The translations under genes and the position numbers were made by a program. Under the pieces are notes generated by a model. The model was given only the letters and a program-made list of their open reading frames with translations. It searched no databases and was not told the DNA's origin. From Clostridiales bacterium (GTDB lineage: Bacteria > Bacillota > Clostridia > Caldicoprobacterales > DTU083), in contig DUSN01000092.1 in NCBI GenBank assembly GCA_012842605.1, positions 1-64,000 on the forward strand: DNA of 64,000 bases, written 5' to 3'. Of this stretch, positions 38,501 through 45,635 are shown piece after piece; position 1 is the first letter of the stretch, and every line of letters begins with the position of its first letter.

Positions 38501-38821
38501 ACCCGGTTTGGTCTTGAAGATATGCAATTCAGGTATATGACCTTTGACATGCCTGACAGCGTATCCACTTTAACTGACGGTATAGCAGCACCTGGTTCGG
38601 GTTACAGGATGTCTGATGAAATTCTTACAGTAGGCCTTAAGGGCCGCTCAGCTAATGCCATGCATATCTGGGTGGATGGTCCCGGCAGCTTAATAGTAAA
38701 TGGTGTAAGCTATATGGTGCAGCCAGGATTAAACAAAATACAGCAGGCATTTAACGACAAAATAAATATAAAGCTGAAGTCCGGTTCATTGACTGTCTAT
38801 GAACTGGAAATACTCGCATGA
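35564..38821 (+). CDS. Large parallel beta-helix protein with PKD-like domain
   Basis: A 1085-residue protein. Residues about 30-415 are right-handed parallel beta-helix (PbH1) repeats rich in 'N-x-I-x-x-N' ladders, the fold of pectate lyases, polygalacturonases and NosD. Residues about 430-495 form a PKD-like domain (WDLGDGTVCTG ... HIYKKSGFYRLAV). Two beta-sandwich, carbohydrate-binding-like regions follow (about 500-650 and 690-810, the latter discoidin-like), then a last beta domain. No signal peptide or lipobox is present, so it is predicted to be cytoplasmic, which is unusual for this architecture. It probably binds or cleaves an imported acidic oligosaccharide. The gene stands after the importer terminator, with GGAGG 6 nt before ATG. 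Confidence 0.8.
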   Translation: MKQVIPVPGMKITESVQFVPGEYNFFEHEGLIIDGDGIVIDGCGAVLAGGHTKLSQHAEKGNTDEFGYESLQKADNAKELGFFGTGILIDGRKNITIKNLRIKGFDIGARIEHSENITLENCDFSDCFTDPAWGWDDHGYHGGILMVHTHRSTIRRCKANRVWDALNMRYSHENIVVENDFSHTSDTGLKLWNACRNLIEDNDFSYGIRIDPGEVHARDSACVLIESGSNDNIFRRNNMTHGGDGLFIRVLNGWMSTGNLFEDNDCSYANNNAIEAWADNNTYIRNKANYSSYGFWLGNSDNTVLIGNEVAYNGGLYHNAPEAFGNAGIAVVNGSGSHYLLEGNYIHDNFGPGIAIRYKKDYPSFHWIIQNNRIENNKNSNPYKGHGIYVKHARFLTFGKNEFAGNEGDDIYFDGNVSDVAYLEGGSEKQEPVKIKCDCKPIIAGKPVTFTVNDAKRIRWDLGDGTVCTGSSVTHIYKKSGFYRLAVTCDNGQQAALDFLNVYVCEDAPFLDLSSQSVVLSGEADRYECNLDEAWTVTGNGSLKVTAAGGLKHSVEWNIRPADFDDSLTLSGFFRYLTDTEPDWRSELAGPRIWLIQDDNNFIEYQPLFKFSDLFYNTEARNNWVKLRLDEGFEVKETGRVSKINRIKMAFNSTSEGYTHIYFDGFCITPKYEKEIRLVSIAKPAAFSDFPKVLCGGNILKGDSQAPVSGNHELYGDMTHRVIFKGNGYYGVEFGTTRYIDRVDVWFYENTTDTVNSHGERVPRLVRVECLTGGQWKTVSETESLTQHRNSLKFAGLPAEAVRVHLSGEVMAVYGFEVYNTQALTGIECSSSVPNSLKVDYFEVKLRKELNGNYNPLGDLIARVYTLNEKGMLDQCLMETIIPKDEVVSGGITRIPANLSGLVSNKKYALALGQTETAKSRTEGDYYRWIGGHAGYNQTFAIFTDGETRPSDYNWGTAWLKVYCEGICADYSHDSEHVGTRFGLEDMQFRYMTFDMPDSVSTLTDGIAAPGSGYRMSDEILTVGLKGRSANAMHIWVDGPGSLIVNGVSYMVQPGLNKIQQAFNDKINIKLKSGSLTVYELEILA

Positions 38822-39009
38822 TGCATTGATTTCACACTGCAGTGTACTGTATATGCATATCTTTAATGTGCAATGAGTGCACTGCAGCTTGTTTATGGAT
38901 AAAACGGTTTACTGATTTTTTGACTTTTTTCGTCATTTTTATATAATAACTTGAATATATGAGGCTTGAAAGTTCAAAATTCATGGCTTAATTTATTTGT
39001 ATAAATATA
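38822..39009. promoter_or_regulatory. Control region with LacI-type operator candidate 4
   Basis: An inverted repeat CTGCAGTG (38837-38844) / CACTGCAG (38880-38887) follows the beta-helix gene and may end its transcript, though no T-run is present. GATAAAACGGTTTACT at 38898-38913 is a weaker member of the operator set, lying about 110 nt upstream of the next promoter, at a distance that would allow looping to candidate 5. Confidence 0.45.
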
Positions 39010-39038
39010 TTGACTTTGAATAGTATATATTGTATAAT
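39010..39038 (+). promoter_or_regulatory. Promoter of the second importer operon
   Basis: TTGACT (39010-39015), 17-nt spacer, perfect TATAAT (39033-39038). Predicted start near 39045, about 75 nt before the binding-protein gene. Confidence 0.8.
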
Positions 39039-39048
39039 ACTTTCAAAT

Positions 39049-39064
39049 GGTAAATCGTTTTATC
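39049..39064. promoter_or_regulatory. LacI-type operator candidate 5
   Basis: GGTAAATCGTTTTATC: dyad with central CG placed at about +4 to +19 of the predicted transcript, the classic place for a LacI-family repressor. Confidence 0.7.
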
Positions 39065-39118
39065 AAAAACGGTTGCCGGGTAACCAATTTACAATATTTT
39101 AAGTAAGGGGGAAATCCT

Positions 39119-40474
39119 ATGAAAAAGCTGCTAAGTTTGCTGATGGCAGCAACAATGCTGATTTTTGTTCTTGCAGGCTGTACCCAGAGCGGAACTACTC
39201 CGGAACCAACAAAAGCACCTGAGGGAACAAAGGCTCCCGCTGAGACAGAAGGACCTGGTCAACAGACTGAATTAACAACAATTACATTGCCTACATACCG
39301 TTCCGGTGAGGACGTAGGCGCAAGGTTCTTCATTCCGCAGGTAGAACGCTTTAACAAGGAATATGAAGGCAGATTCAAGATTGTTATTGAAGAGTCACCT
39401 TCCAACACTCATACCGACCGAATCAAGCAATTAGCTCTTCAGGATAGATTGCCTGCAGTATTCCAGGTTTCAGACAGCAAATGGGTAGAAGATTACCTCA
39501 TTGCAAACAAAAAGCTTTACAACCTGAAAGACTGGATTGAAAGCAAACCTGAGCTGAAAAAGCTGTTCATTAAGGACTCCTTGGATTTCTGCACCAAGGA
39601 AGACGGCGGAGTTTATGCGCTTCCTCTGACAGTTCTCAGACCAACCGGCTTGTATTATAACTCCGATTTAATTAAGCCTGAGGGCAGCTTAACCTCCATG
39701 ACCTGGGAAGAATTCTCCGATTTCCTGGGAGACCAGAAGATTTCTTATCAGACAGCAGAAGGCGGCTGGACAGTAAACCTGATACTGACTGCTATTTTAG
39801 GCTCACTTGAAGGCGGGCCTGAAGTCCTCAGGGCCGGGGTTTCCAATAAGATTACCGACTTCAATACTCCTTTGTTCATAGAAGCATTTACAATTCTTCA
39901 GAATTCCTTCCTGAAAAACGGATGGTCCGGTGCCATAGGAGCTACCTACCCCGATGCTGCTAACGCATTCTACAGCAAGCAGACTGCCATCCTGCCCGAC
40001 GGTACATGGATTATCGACAAAATCAACGATCCTACCGACTGGGCAAACGGTTTTGATGGTTCCAAGGTAGTAGGCGATTACTATCCTGGAAACGTAGCTA
40101 TTGCCAACCCATGTGTGTATGACTGGATGATGCCTGCAAACCTGCCTGAGAATGAAAAAGAGCTGGCATTGGCATTCTTCGAATTCATCAACAGACCGGA
40201 AGAAATCGAAGCTTTCATTCTTGCCGAAGGCGGAATTGCACCCAACCTTGAGTATTCTGAAAGCTTCAAGACAGAATTGGCTAAGAATAAGCTGCTGAGT
40301 GACTTTGCCAACAACGCCAATCCTGATATGACCTACGTACCGTATTTCCATGATGCTATAGACGCTAGCTTGTTTACCGGTGATTTCTCCAACTTCTTAG
40401 TTTACCTGTATAACGGTTCCTGGACTCCGGAACAGTTTGCGCAAGAACTGACAAAATCAGCCCAGGGACAGTAA
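39119..40474 (+). CDS. Extracellular sugar-binding lipoprotein, importer 2
   Basis: A 451-residue solute-binding protein of the MalE-like CUT1 type. The signal peptide ends in the lipobox LAGC with Cys21, followed by a Pro/Thr/Glu-rich linker to about residue 50. It has the usual two-lobe alpha/beta pattern, with 'KQTAILPDGTWIIDKIN' near residue 285. ATG follows AAGGGGG. It is first in a co-directional run of ten genes reaching 51482. Confidence 0.92.
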   Translation: MKKLLSLLMAATMLIFVLAGCTQSGTTPEPTKAPEGTKAPAETEGPGQQTELTTITLPTYRSGEDVGARFFIPQVERFNKEYEGRFKIVIEESPSNTHTDRIKQLALQDRLPAVFQVSDSKWVEDYLIANKKLYNLKDWIESKPELKKLFIKDSLDFCTKEDGGVYALPLTVLRPTGLYYNSDLIKPEGSLTSMTWEEFSDFLGDQKISYQTAEGGWTVNLILTAILGSLEGGPEVLRAGVSNKITDFNTPLFIEAFTILQNSFLKNGWSGAIGATYPDAANAFYSKQTAILPDGTWIIDKINDPTDWANGFDGSKVVGDYYPGNVAIANPCVYDWMMPANLPENEKELALAFFEFINRPEEIEAFILAEGGIAPNLEYSESFKTELAKNKLLSDFANNANPDMTYVPYFHDAIDASLFTGDFSNFLVYLYNGSWTPEQFAQELTKSAQGQ

Positions 40475-40514
40475 TTAGATCATAGAAGATCTCAGAAACC
40501 GGGTGGTTGTCTGT

Positions 40515-40554
40515 GGGTTGTTCCGGTTATCCTTTATAACTGCCGGAGCAACCC
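40515..40554 (+). repeat. Hairpin between binding protein and permease genes
   Basis: GGGTTGTTCCGG pairs with CCGGAGCAACCC around a 16-nt loop, one wobble pair. A T-poor tail (GCTTTCTT) follows. Such hairpins after the first cistron often act as partial terminators or RNA stabilisers, giving more binding protein than permease. Confidence 0.65.
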
Positions 40555-40598
40555 GCTTTCTTGTATATATGCATTCCTTTTTGAAAGGAGTTAGGATT

Positions 40599-41525
40599 AT
40601 GAGAGGACAAACTGCGAGTGAATTGCCGGGCAGGGCCTTGGGTAAGTTCAAATCAATCAAAAACCATAGAAAGATAACTCTATTCTGGATTTATGTTTTT
40701 TTAATACCCAGTTTGGCCATTTTTCTCTTGTTTTATTTGATGCCTATTTTAACTGTACTTATTACATCTTTTACTGAATGGGATGGTTTTAATACACCTA
40801 AATTTATTGGCCTGGATAATTATATTAAGCTTTTTAAATCCAGCGTTTTCCTTGAATCCCTGCGCAACCTGCTGGGATGGTCAATTATAGCTGCTACTGT
40901 TCATGTCGGTTATGGTGTGCTTGTTGCTTTCATTTTGTTCAGAAAGCCTTTTGGATGGAAAATTACCCAGACGGTGTTCATGATACCCAATGTTATTTCG
41001 GTGGCTGCCTGGGCTATGATATACAAATATTTTTTCCGCAATGATATAGGTATCCTAAATACCTTTTTGCGTATTTTTAATCCTAATATACAAATTAACT
41101 GGTTCTTTGAAGCTCCATATGCATTCTGGGCCATTACACTGACCTGGGTGTTTTATGCTGTTGTAGTAACCCTGATTGTAATGGGAGATATGATGGCTAT
41201 ACCCCAGTCTGTGCACGAGGCTGCCATTGTTGACGGTGCCAACAGCTGGCAGATGACGTGGCGCATTCATCTGCCCCTTTGCAGGAATGCAATAGGTACA
41301 GGGGTAATAGCTTCGGTTACCGCTCGTATTGCAATGTATGAATCCATATTTCTAACTACCAACGGTGCAGGCAATACAATGAACATACCGGTTATATTGG
41401 TTCGCAGCGTTATGGACAGCAATTATGGATATGCCAATACCAATGCTGTGATTATGCTGATTGTTGGTATCCTGTCATTATGGATTGTAAACAAGGCATT
41501 CCGCATGAATGAAAGGATATATTGA
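40599..41525 (+). CDS. Sugar ABC transporter permease (MalF-like, CUT1)
   Basis: A 308-residue membrane protein with six transmembrane segments and the EAA loop 'VHEAAIVDGANSWQMTWRIHLPL'. It forms the channel of importer 2 with the next gene. I chose ATG 40599, preceded by AAAGGAG at about 8 nt; the frame is open 32 codons upstream through the hairpin, which argues against an earlier start. Its end lies 29 nt before the next start. Confidence 0.9.
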   Translation: MRGQTASELPGRALGKFKSIKNHRKITLFWIYVFLIPSLAIFLLFYLMPILTVLITSFTEWDGFNTPKFIGLDNYIKLFKSSVFLESLRNLLGWSIIAATVHVGYGVLVAFILFRKPFGWKITQTVFMIPNVISVAAWAMIYKYFFRNDIGILNTFLRIFNPNIQINWFFEAPYAFWAITLTWVFYAVVVTLIVMGDMMAIPQSVHEAAIVDGANSWQMTWRIHLPLCRNAIGTGVIASVTARIAMYESIFLTTNGAGNTMNIPVILVRSVMDSNYGYANTNAVIMLIVGILSLWIVNKAFRMNERIY

Positions 41526-41554
41526 TAAAGCCGGTTAATGGGGAGGTGCAACCT

Positions 41555-42388
41555 ATGAATATCATTAAAAAAATACTGTCCAGGCTATTTATGTATTTCA
41601 TAATGCTGTTTACCATAACTATATCCATATTCCCCATACTATGGGTTATTATGTCTTCATTCAAAACAAACGGCGAGATCATGAGCGGGCCTTTTGTACT
41701 GCCTGCTGAAGTTAACTTCAATGCATATGTTTACCTGTTTCAGAAATATGACTTTCTGACATTTACAATAAACTCTCTCCTGGTTTCATTTATACCCACA
41801 CTGCTTTCGGTATTATTCTTTTCCATGGGTGCATATGTAATTGCCAAGTACGATTTTCCAGGCAAGAATTTGTTTTTCGGTCTCTTTGTGGTAACCCTCC
41901 TGGTACCGGCTCATTCCAGGACTCAGCCTATATTTTCTCTGATAACCAATTTGAATTTATACAATACAAAGACCGGTCTGGCACTTGTATATTTATCCGG
42001 CGGCCTGGCGATGTCCATGTTTATTCTCAAGAATACATTCCAGTCCATACCCAACGAATTGAATGATGCAGCTTACCTGGACGGTGCAAGCTTCATAAGA
42101 ACTTTCTTTACCATTAACCTGCCTCTTGCAAAAAACGGCATGATAACCTCAGGAGTATTGATGTTTCTTGCTAACTGGAATGAATTCTATTATGCCAACC
42201 TTCTTATTTCATCATCTGCCAACCGGACATTGCCGGTTGTAACCATTTTGTTCAACTCAATGTTTTCATATAACTACACCAATACCTTTGCGGCATTGAC
42301 AGTTGTTGTACTGCCCGGCATTATATTCTATGGTCTGGCTCAGAGACAGGTACAGGAGAGTCTGGCAAGTACGTCAGTTAAAGGATAA
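41555..42388 (+). CDS. Sugar ABC transporter permease (MalG-like, CUT1)
   Basis: A 277-residue membrane protein with six transmembrane segments and the EAA loop 'LNDAAYLDGASFIRTFFTINLPL'. It is the second channel subunit of importer 2. ATG 41555 is 6 nt from GGGGAGGTG. The C-terminal 'GLAQRQVQESLASTSVKG' is typical. No ATPase gene accompanies this system either. Confidence 0.9.
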   Translation: MNIIKKILSRLFMYFIMLFTITISIFPILWVIMSSFKTNGEIMSGPFVLPAEVNFNAYVYLFQKYDFLTFTINSLLVSFIPTLLSVLFFSMGAYVIAKYDFPGKNLFFGLFVVTLLVPAHSRTQPIFSLITNLNLYNTKTGLALVYLSGGLAMSMFILKNTFQSIPNELNDAAYLDGASFIRTFFTINLPLAKNGMITSGVLMFLANWNEFYYANLLISSSANRTLPVVTILFNSMFSYNYTNTFAALTVVVLPGIIFYGLAQRQVQESLASTSVKG

Positions 42389-42418
42389 GACACCTTCTTG
42401 AAAGGAGAAGCAAGCCTA

Positions 42419-44455
42419 ATGACTGACTTCACGTTGACGGAAAACAGCTTTATAATAGATGGAAGAGAACAGCCATTTCTTTGCGGAGAAATCCATTATT
42501 TCAGGATGCCTAAGCACAATTGGAGCAAGGCTTTAGACTTATTAGCCGAAAGCGGCTGCAATGCGGTTGCATTCTATATTCCCTGGTTTGTCCATGAATA
42601 TAGTGAAGGCAAATTTGATTTTCACGGAGAATTTCATGAAAGCAATGACCTTCACACCTGGCTCAGGCTGACTCGCGAAAAAGGACTTATGGCTTTTTGC
42701 CGGCCGGGTCCATACATCTATGCTGAAACAACCAACTTAGGGATTCCTGTCTGGTTCACGGAAAAGTATCCAAATGCCAATGTAAAAGCCTATAAGAACG
42801 GAAAATATGAATCCTATGGTTTTGTGCCAAACGGTGCTCACAATCATCCGGATTTCATCAGGGCAGTAAAAAGATGGTATGAGGCAGTTTGCAGGGAAAT
42901 TCGGGATTACCAGGCTCCGAATGGGAATATTGTGTTATTTCAGCTTTGCAATGAGATTCCCAATGAAGATATAGATGACCGCAATCCGGAGAATTTAGGG
43001 ATTGGCAAACCGGACGGCCTGTATCCTTCCTTTCTTAAGGAAAGATACGGAAGCCTGGACATGCTCAATAAGCGCTATCATGCGGATTTTATAAGCTTTG
43101 AATATATCGAGCCTCATATGCTGGAGGAAAGAAATAAGGAGCAGTATTTTGAGGATCATCTTGCATTTTATTATGAATACTATTACCCTGAGTATTTCAG
43201 AAAACTGGCAGTAATTGCACGGGACAACGGCATTACTGTTCCCCTGGTGCATAATGCCTATAACCCCAGGGCTATATCCCTTCACTATCATAACAAAAGA
43301 AAAAATCCCTGGCTTATTGTCGGGGTGGACTGTTATTACTCCCTTGCAGGCCGGCTGGGGATTAAGGAACTGGTATATTTCTGCGAATTTGGTGCCGAAT
43401 ACAGCCGGGCTTTCCTGAAAAACGTCCCCTGGGTTATGGAGCAGGAATGCGGCTACTGGCATGACTATCCTGCAGTGTATGGACCTGAATTGTATATATG
43501 GAATATTTGGACCATGGCAGCCGGATACAAGGGAATAAATATGTATTTGTTTGCTTCCGGCGAGAACAGGCCGGGAATGGGATTTTACGGAACCGACCAT
43601 AACTGGCAGGCACCTGTTGATGTTAATGGAGAAAAAAATGCTCATTTTGATGACATAAAGCGATCTCTGCAGGACATTAAGGATAATATCGATGTATTCC
43701 TGGATGAAAACAGATATGATATAGCAATGGGCATCAAGAATTCCCCCGGACTGATTTGGAGGAATATTTCAAAGATAAGCAGTGAAGCTTACTTTGCTCT
43801 GCGAAGCACAGGCTTTATGCCTGAAATCAGGGATTTTGAAGCAGAAAGCCTGGAAGAACTGAAAGAATTGCCGGCTCTTTGGATAGTTTCTGACTCTGTA
43901 ATGGAAGAGCATGTGCAGAGAAAACTATGTGATTATGTAAAAGGCGGCGGAAAGTTAATACTCCAGGGTGCTGTACCTTACCTTCATGAGACAGGACAGC
44001 CCTGCACCCTGCTGGCAGATGAACTGGGAATAAAGGTTTGCCCCCATAAGGATGAAGACTGCCCCCAGCAGAAGATTGTACTGGATGGAAAAGAATACTA
44101 CATCGGGCGGACCGTTCAGAAGTTTGAAACAGACCCGGAATTTATTGCTGCCAGGGCATGGGAAGGTCAGGATCCTGCTGCTGCCGTCATGCCCTATGGA
44201 AAAGGCACAGTGTTGGTTCTGCCCTTTCGGATTGATATGAAGTTCTACAGCATGACTGAATGTATAAGGAAATTATTAGACAGAATAGCCGTAAAGCCTT
44301 TTGTGGAAGGAAACCGGCTGCTGGGAGTAATACCTAAAAAGAGCAGCAGGAATATAATATTGAATTATCATCCGGTTGAAGTCCGGGAAATGGTTAAGCT
44401 TGACGGCAGGCCTTATGATATTGCACTGGCACCTCATTCATTTATGATTGTTTGA
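42419..44455 (+). CDS. GH35-like beta-galactosidase family enzyme
   Basis: A 678-residue cytoplasmic protein. The N-terminal TIM barrel reads as GH35: 'CGEIHYFRMPKHNWSKALDLL', then CRPGPYIYAE, and the acid/base N178-E179 in LCNEIPNED. The nucleophile is probably E341 or E343 in MEQECGYW. A C-terminal region (about 410-560) resembles a glutamine-amidotransferase-like trimerisation domain, then a small beta domain. GH35 removes beta-galactose or beta-glucosamine; the exact specificity is unclear because the motif around the nucleophile departs from the usual form. ATG 42419 lies about 12 nt after AAAGGAG. Confidence 0.82.
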   Translation: MTDFTLTENSFIIDGREQPFLCGEIHYFRMPKHNWSKALDLLAESGCNAVAFYIPWFVHEYSEGKFDFHGEFHESNDLHTWLRLTREKGLMAFCRPGPYIYAETTNLGIPVWFTEKYPNANVKAYKNGKYESYGFVPNGAHNHPDFIRAVKRWYEAVCREIRDYQAPNGNIVLFQLCNEIPNEDIDDRNPENLGIGKPDGLYPSFLKERYGSLDMLNKRYHADFISFEYIEPHMLEERNKEQYFEDHLAFYYEYYYPEYFRKLAVIARDNGITVPLVHNAYNPRAISLHYHNKRKNPWLIVGVDCYYSLAGRLGIKELVYFCEFGAEYSRAFLKNVPWVMEQECGYWHDYPAVYGPELYIWNIWTMAAGYKGINMYLFASGENRPGMGFYGTDHNWQAPVDVNGEKNAHFDDIKRSLQDIKDNIDVFLDENRYDIAMGIKNSPGLIWRNISKISSEAYFALRSTGFMPEIRDFEAESLEELKELPALWIVSDSVMEEHVQRKLCDYVKGGGKLILQGAVPYLHETGQPCTLLADELGIKVCPHKDEDCPQQKIVLDGKEYYIGRTVQKFETDPEFIAARAWEGQDPAAAVMPYGKGTVLVLPFRIDMKFYSMTECIRKLLDRIAVKPFVEGNRLLGVIPKKSSRNIILNYHPVEVREMVKLDGRPYDIALAPHSFMIV

Positions 44456-44546
44456 GGCACATATATGATTATTTGAGGCGCACAACATTTGCTGCCGACT
44501 CAATCCTGCAGCAATTAACATGCAAAAATTTACAAGGTGGGATTAT

Positions 44547-45635
44547 ATGCAGTTTAAGCCCGATATAGACAAGGTCAGGGAACGCCTTTATGCATTTTGG
44601 GAAAGGGAATTGATTGACAGAGCATGCATAGCAGTAGTGGCACCAAGGGAAAAAGGAGCCCACATTTCCATGTTTCACAATGACCGGGATTTAACCAATG
44701 ATCCGGAAGCCTTAAGGTGCTACTGGGAAGACCCGGAGACCATACTGAACAATGCGATCTCCAGAATGGAGCGTACCTTCTTTGGCGGGGATGCTCTGCC
44801 CATGGTATTTCAGAATTACGGAACTTCCGGCCATTGCCGGTATTTTGGTGCTAAACCCCTTTATGGAAATGACACAATCTGGTTTGATCCTGTATGGCAA
44901 AGCCTGGAAGATGTACATAACAGCTATACAGAAGAAGCCTTGAAAATGGAACTGGAAATAGCAAAATACCTGACAGAACATGCACAGGGCAGGTACTTTG
45001 TAGCCATGCCTGACAATTGCGGAACTTTGGATGCTATAGGGCACTTGTATGGAACCGAAAATGTATTAATGGATATGTTGACTGCACCTGAACAATTGAA
45101 GGAAGCCTCCAGGATTTTAAACGAGGCCTGGATAAAAACCAGTGAAATGTTCTATCGCATATCCGAGAGCTTAAACGGCGGGGGTGCTCATGCATGGATG
45201 CATCTGCTGGCACCGGGAAGGCTTAACCACATGCAGTGTGATATGTCGGTAATGTTTTCTCCCCATATGTTTGAGCAGTTTGTACTGCCTGAGCTGGAAC
45301 AGCAAATGGAGTGGCTGGAGTATCCGGTATATCATTTTGACGGGATTGAACAGGAAAGGCATCTGTCCATGATACTGAGCCTGCCCAAGCTAAAGGCAAT
45401 TCAGTGGACATACGTTGCCGGTCAGCCTGCACCTTCCAAATACCTCAGTATACTCAAGAAAATTCAAAAAGCCGGTAAGTCCCTTATTATAATGGCTCCT
45501 CCTGGGGACATACCGGCATTGCTTGATAATTTGTCTGCAAAGGGACTGTATCTCAATACTGAGACGCAGACGCCGGAAGAAGCGGATGATATAGTGCGTT
45601 ATGTAGAAAAACACAGTAAGGAGAATCCGGTATGA
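44547..45635 (+). CDS. UroD-superfamily protein A (no zinc Cys)
   Basis: A 362-residue protein with the uroporphyrinogen decarboxylase/methylcobamide:CoM methyltransferase barrel. At the position of the zinc motif HxC it reads H263-F-D265-G, so the metal thiolate is missing. No heme-pathway gene is nearby; the gene sits between GH35 and GH31 and overlaps GH31 by 4 nt, so its work belongs to the glycan pathway. True uroporphyrinogen decarboxylation is unlikely. It could be a methyl- or small-group transferase, or a sugar-acid lyase-like enzyme; this is not decidable from sequence. ATG 44547 follows AAGGTGGG; an upstream ATG (44520) lacks a site. Confidence 0.75.
   Translation: MQFKPDIDKVRERLYAFWERELIDRACIAVVAPREKGAHISMFHNDRDLTNDPEALRCYWEDPETILNNAISRMERTFFGGDALPMVFQNYGTSGHCRYFGAKPLYGNDTIWFDPVWQSLEDVHNSYTEEALKMELEIAKYLTEHAQGRYFVAMPDNCGTLDAIGHLYGTENVLMDMLTAPEQLKEASRILNEAWIKTSEMFYRISESLNGGGAHAWMHLLAPGRLNHMQCDMSVMFSPHMFEQFVLPELEQQMEWLEYPVYHFDGIEQERHLSMILSLPKLKAIQWTYVAGQPAPSKYLSILKKIQKAGKSLIIMAPPGDIPALLDNLSAKGLYLNTETQTPEEADDIVRYVEKHSKENPV

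Noticed and set aside
44547-45635. hemE, true uroporphyrinogen decarboxylase
   Set aside because: No heme genes nearby and motifs fit the broader superfamily instead; the same holds for the other two UroD-like genes.
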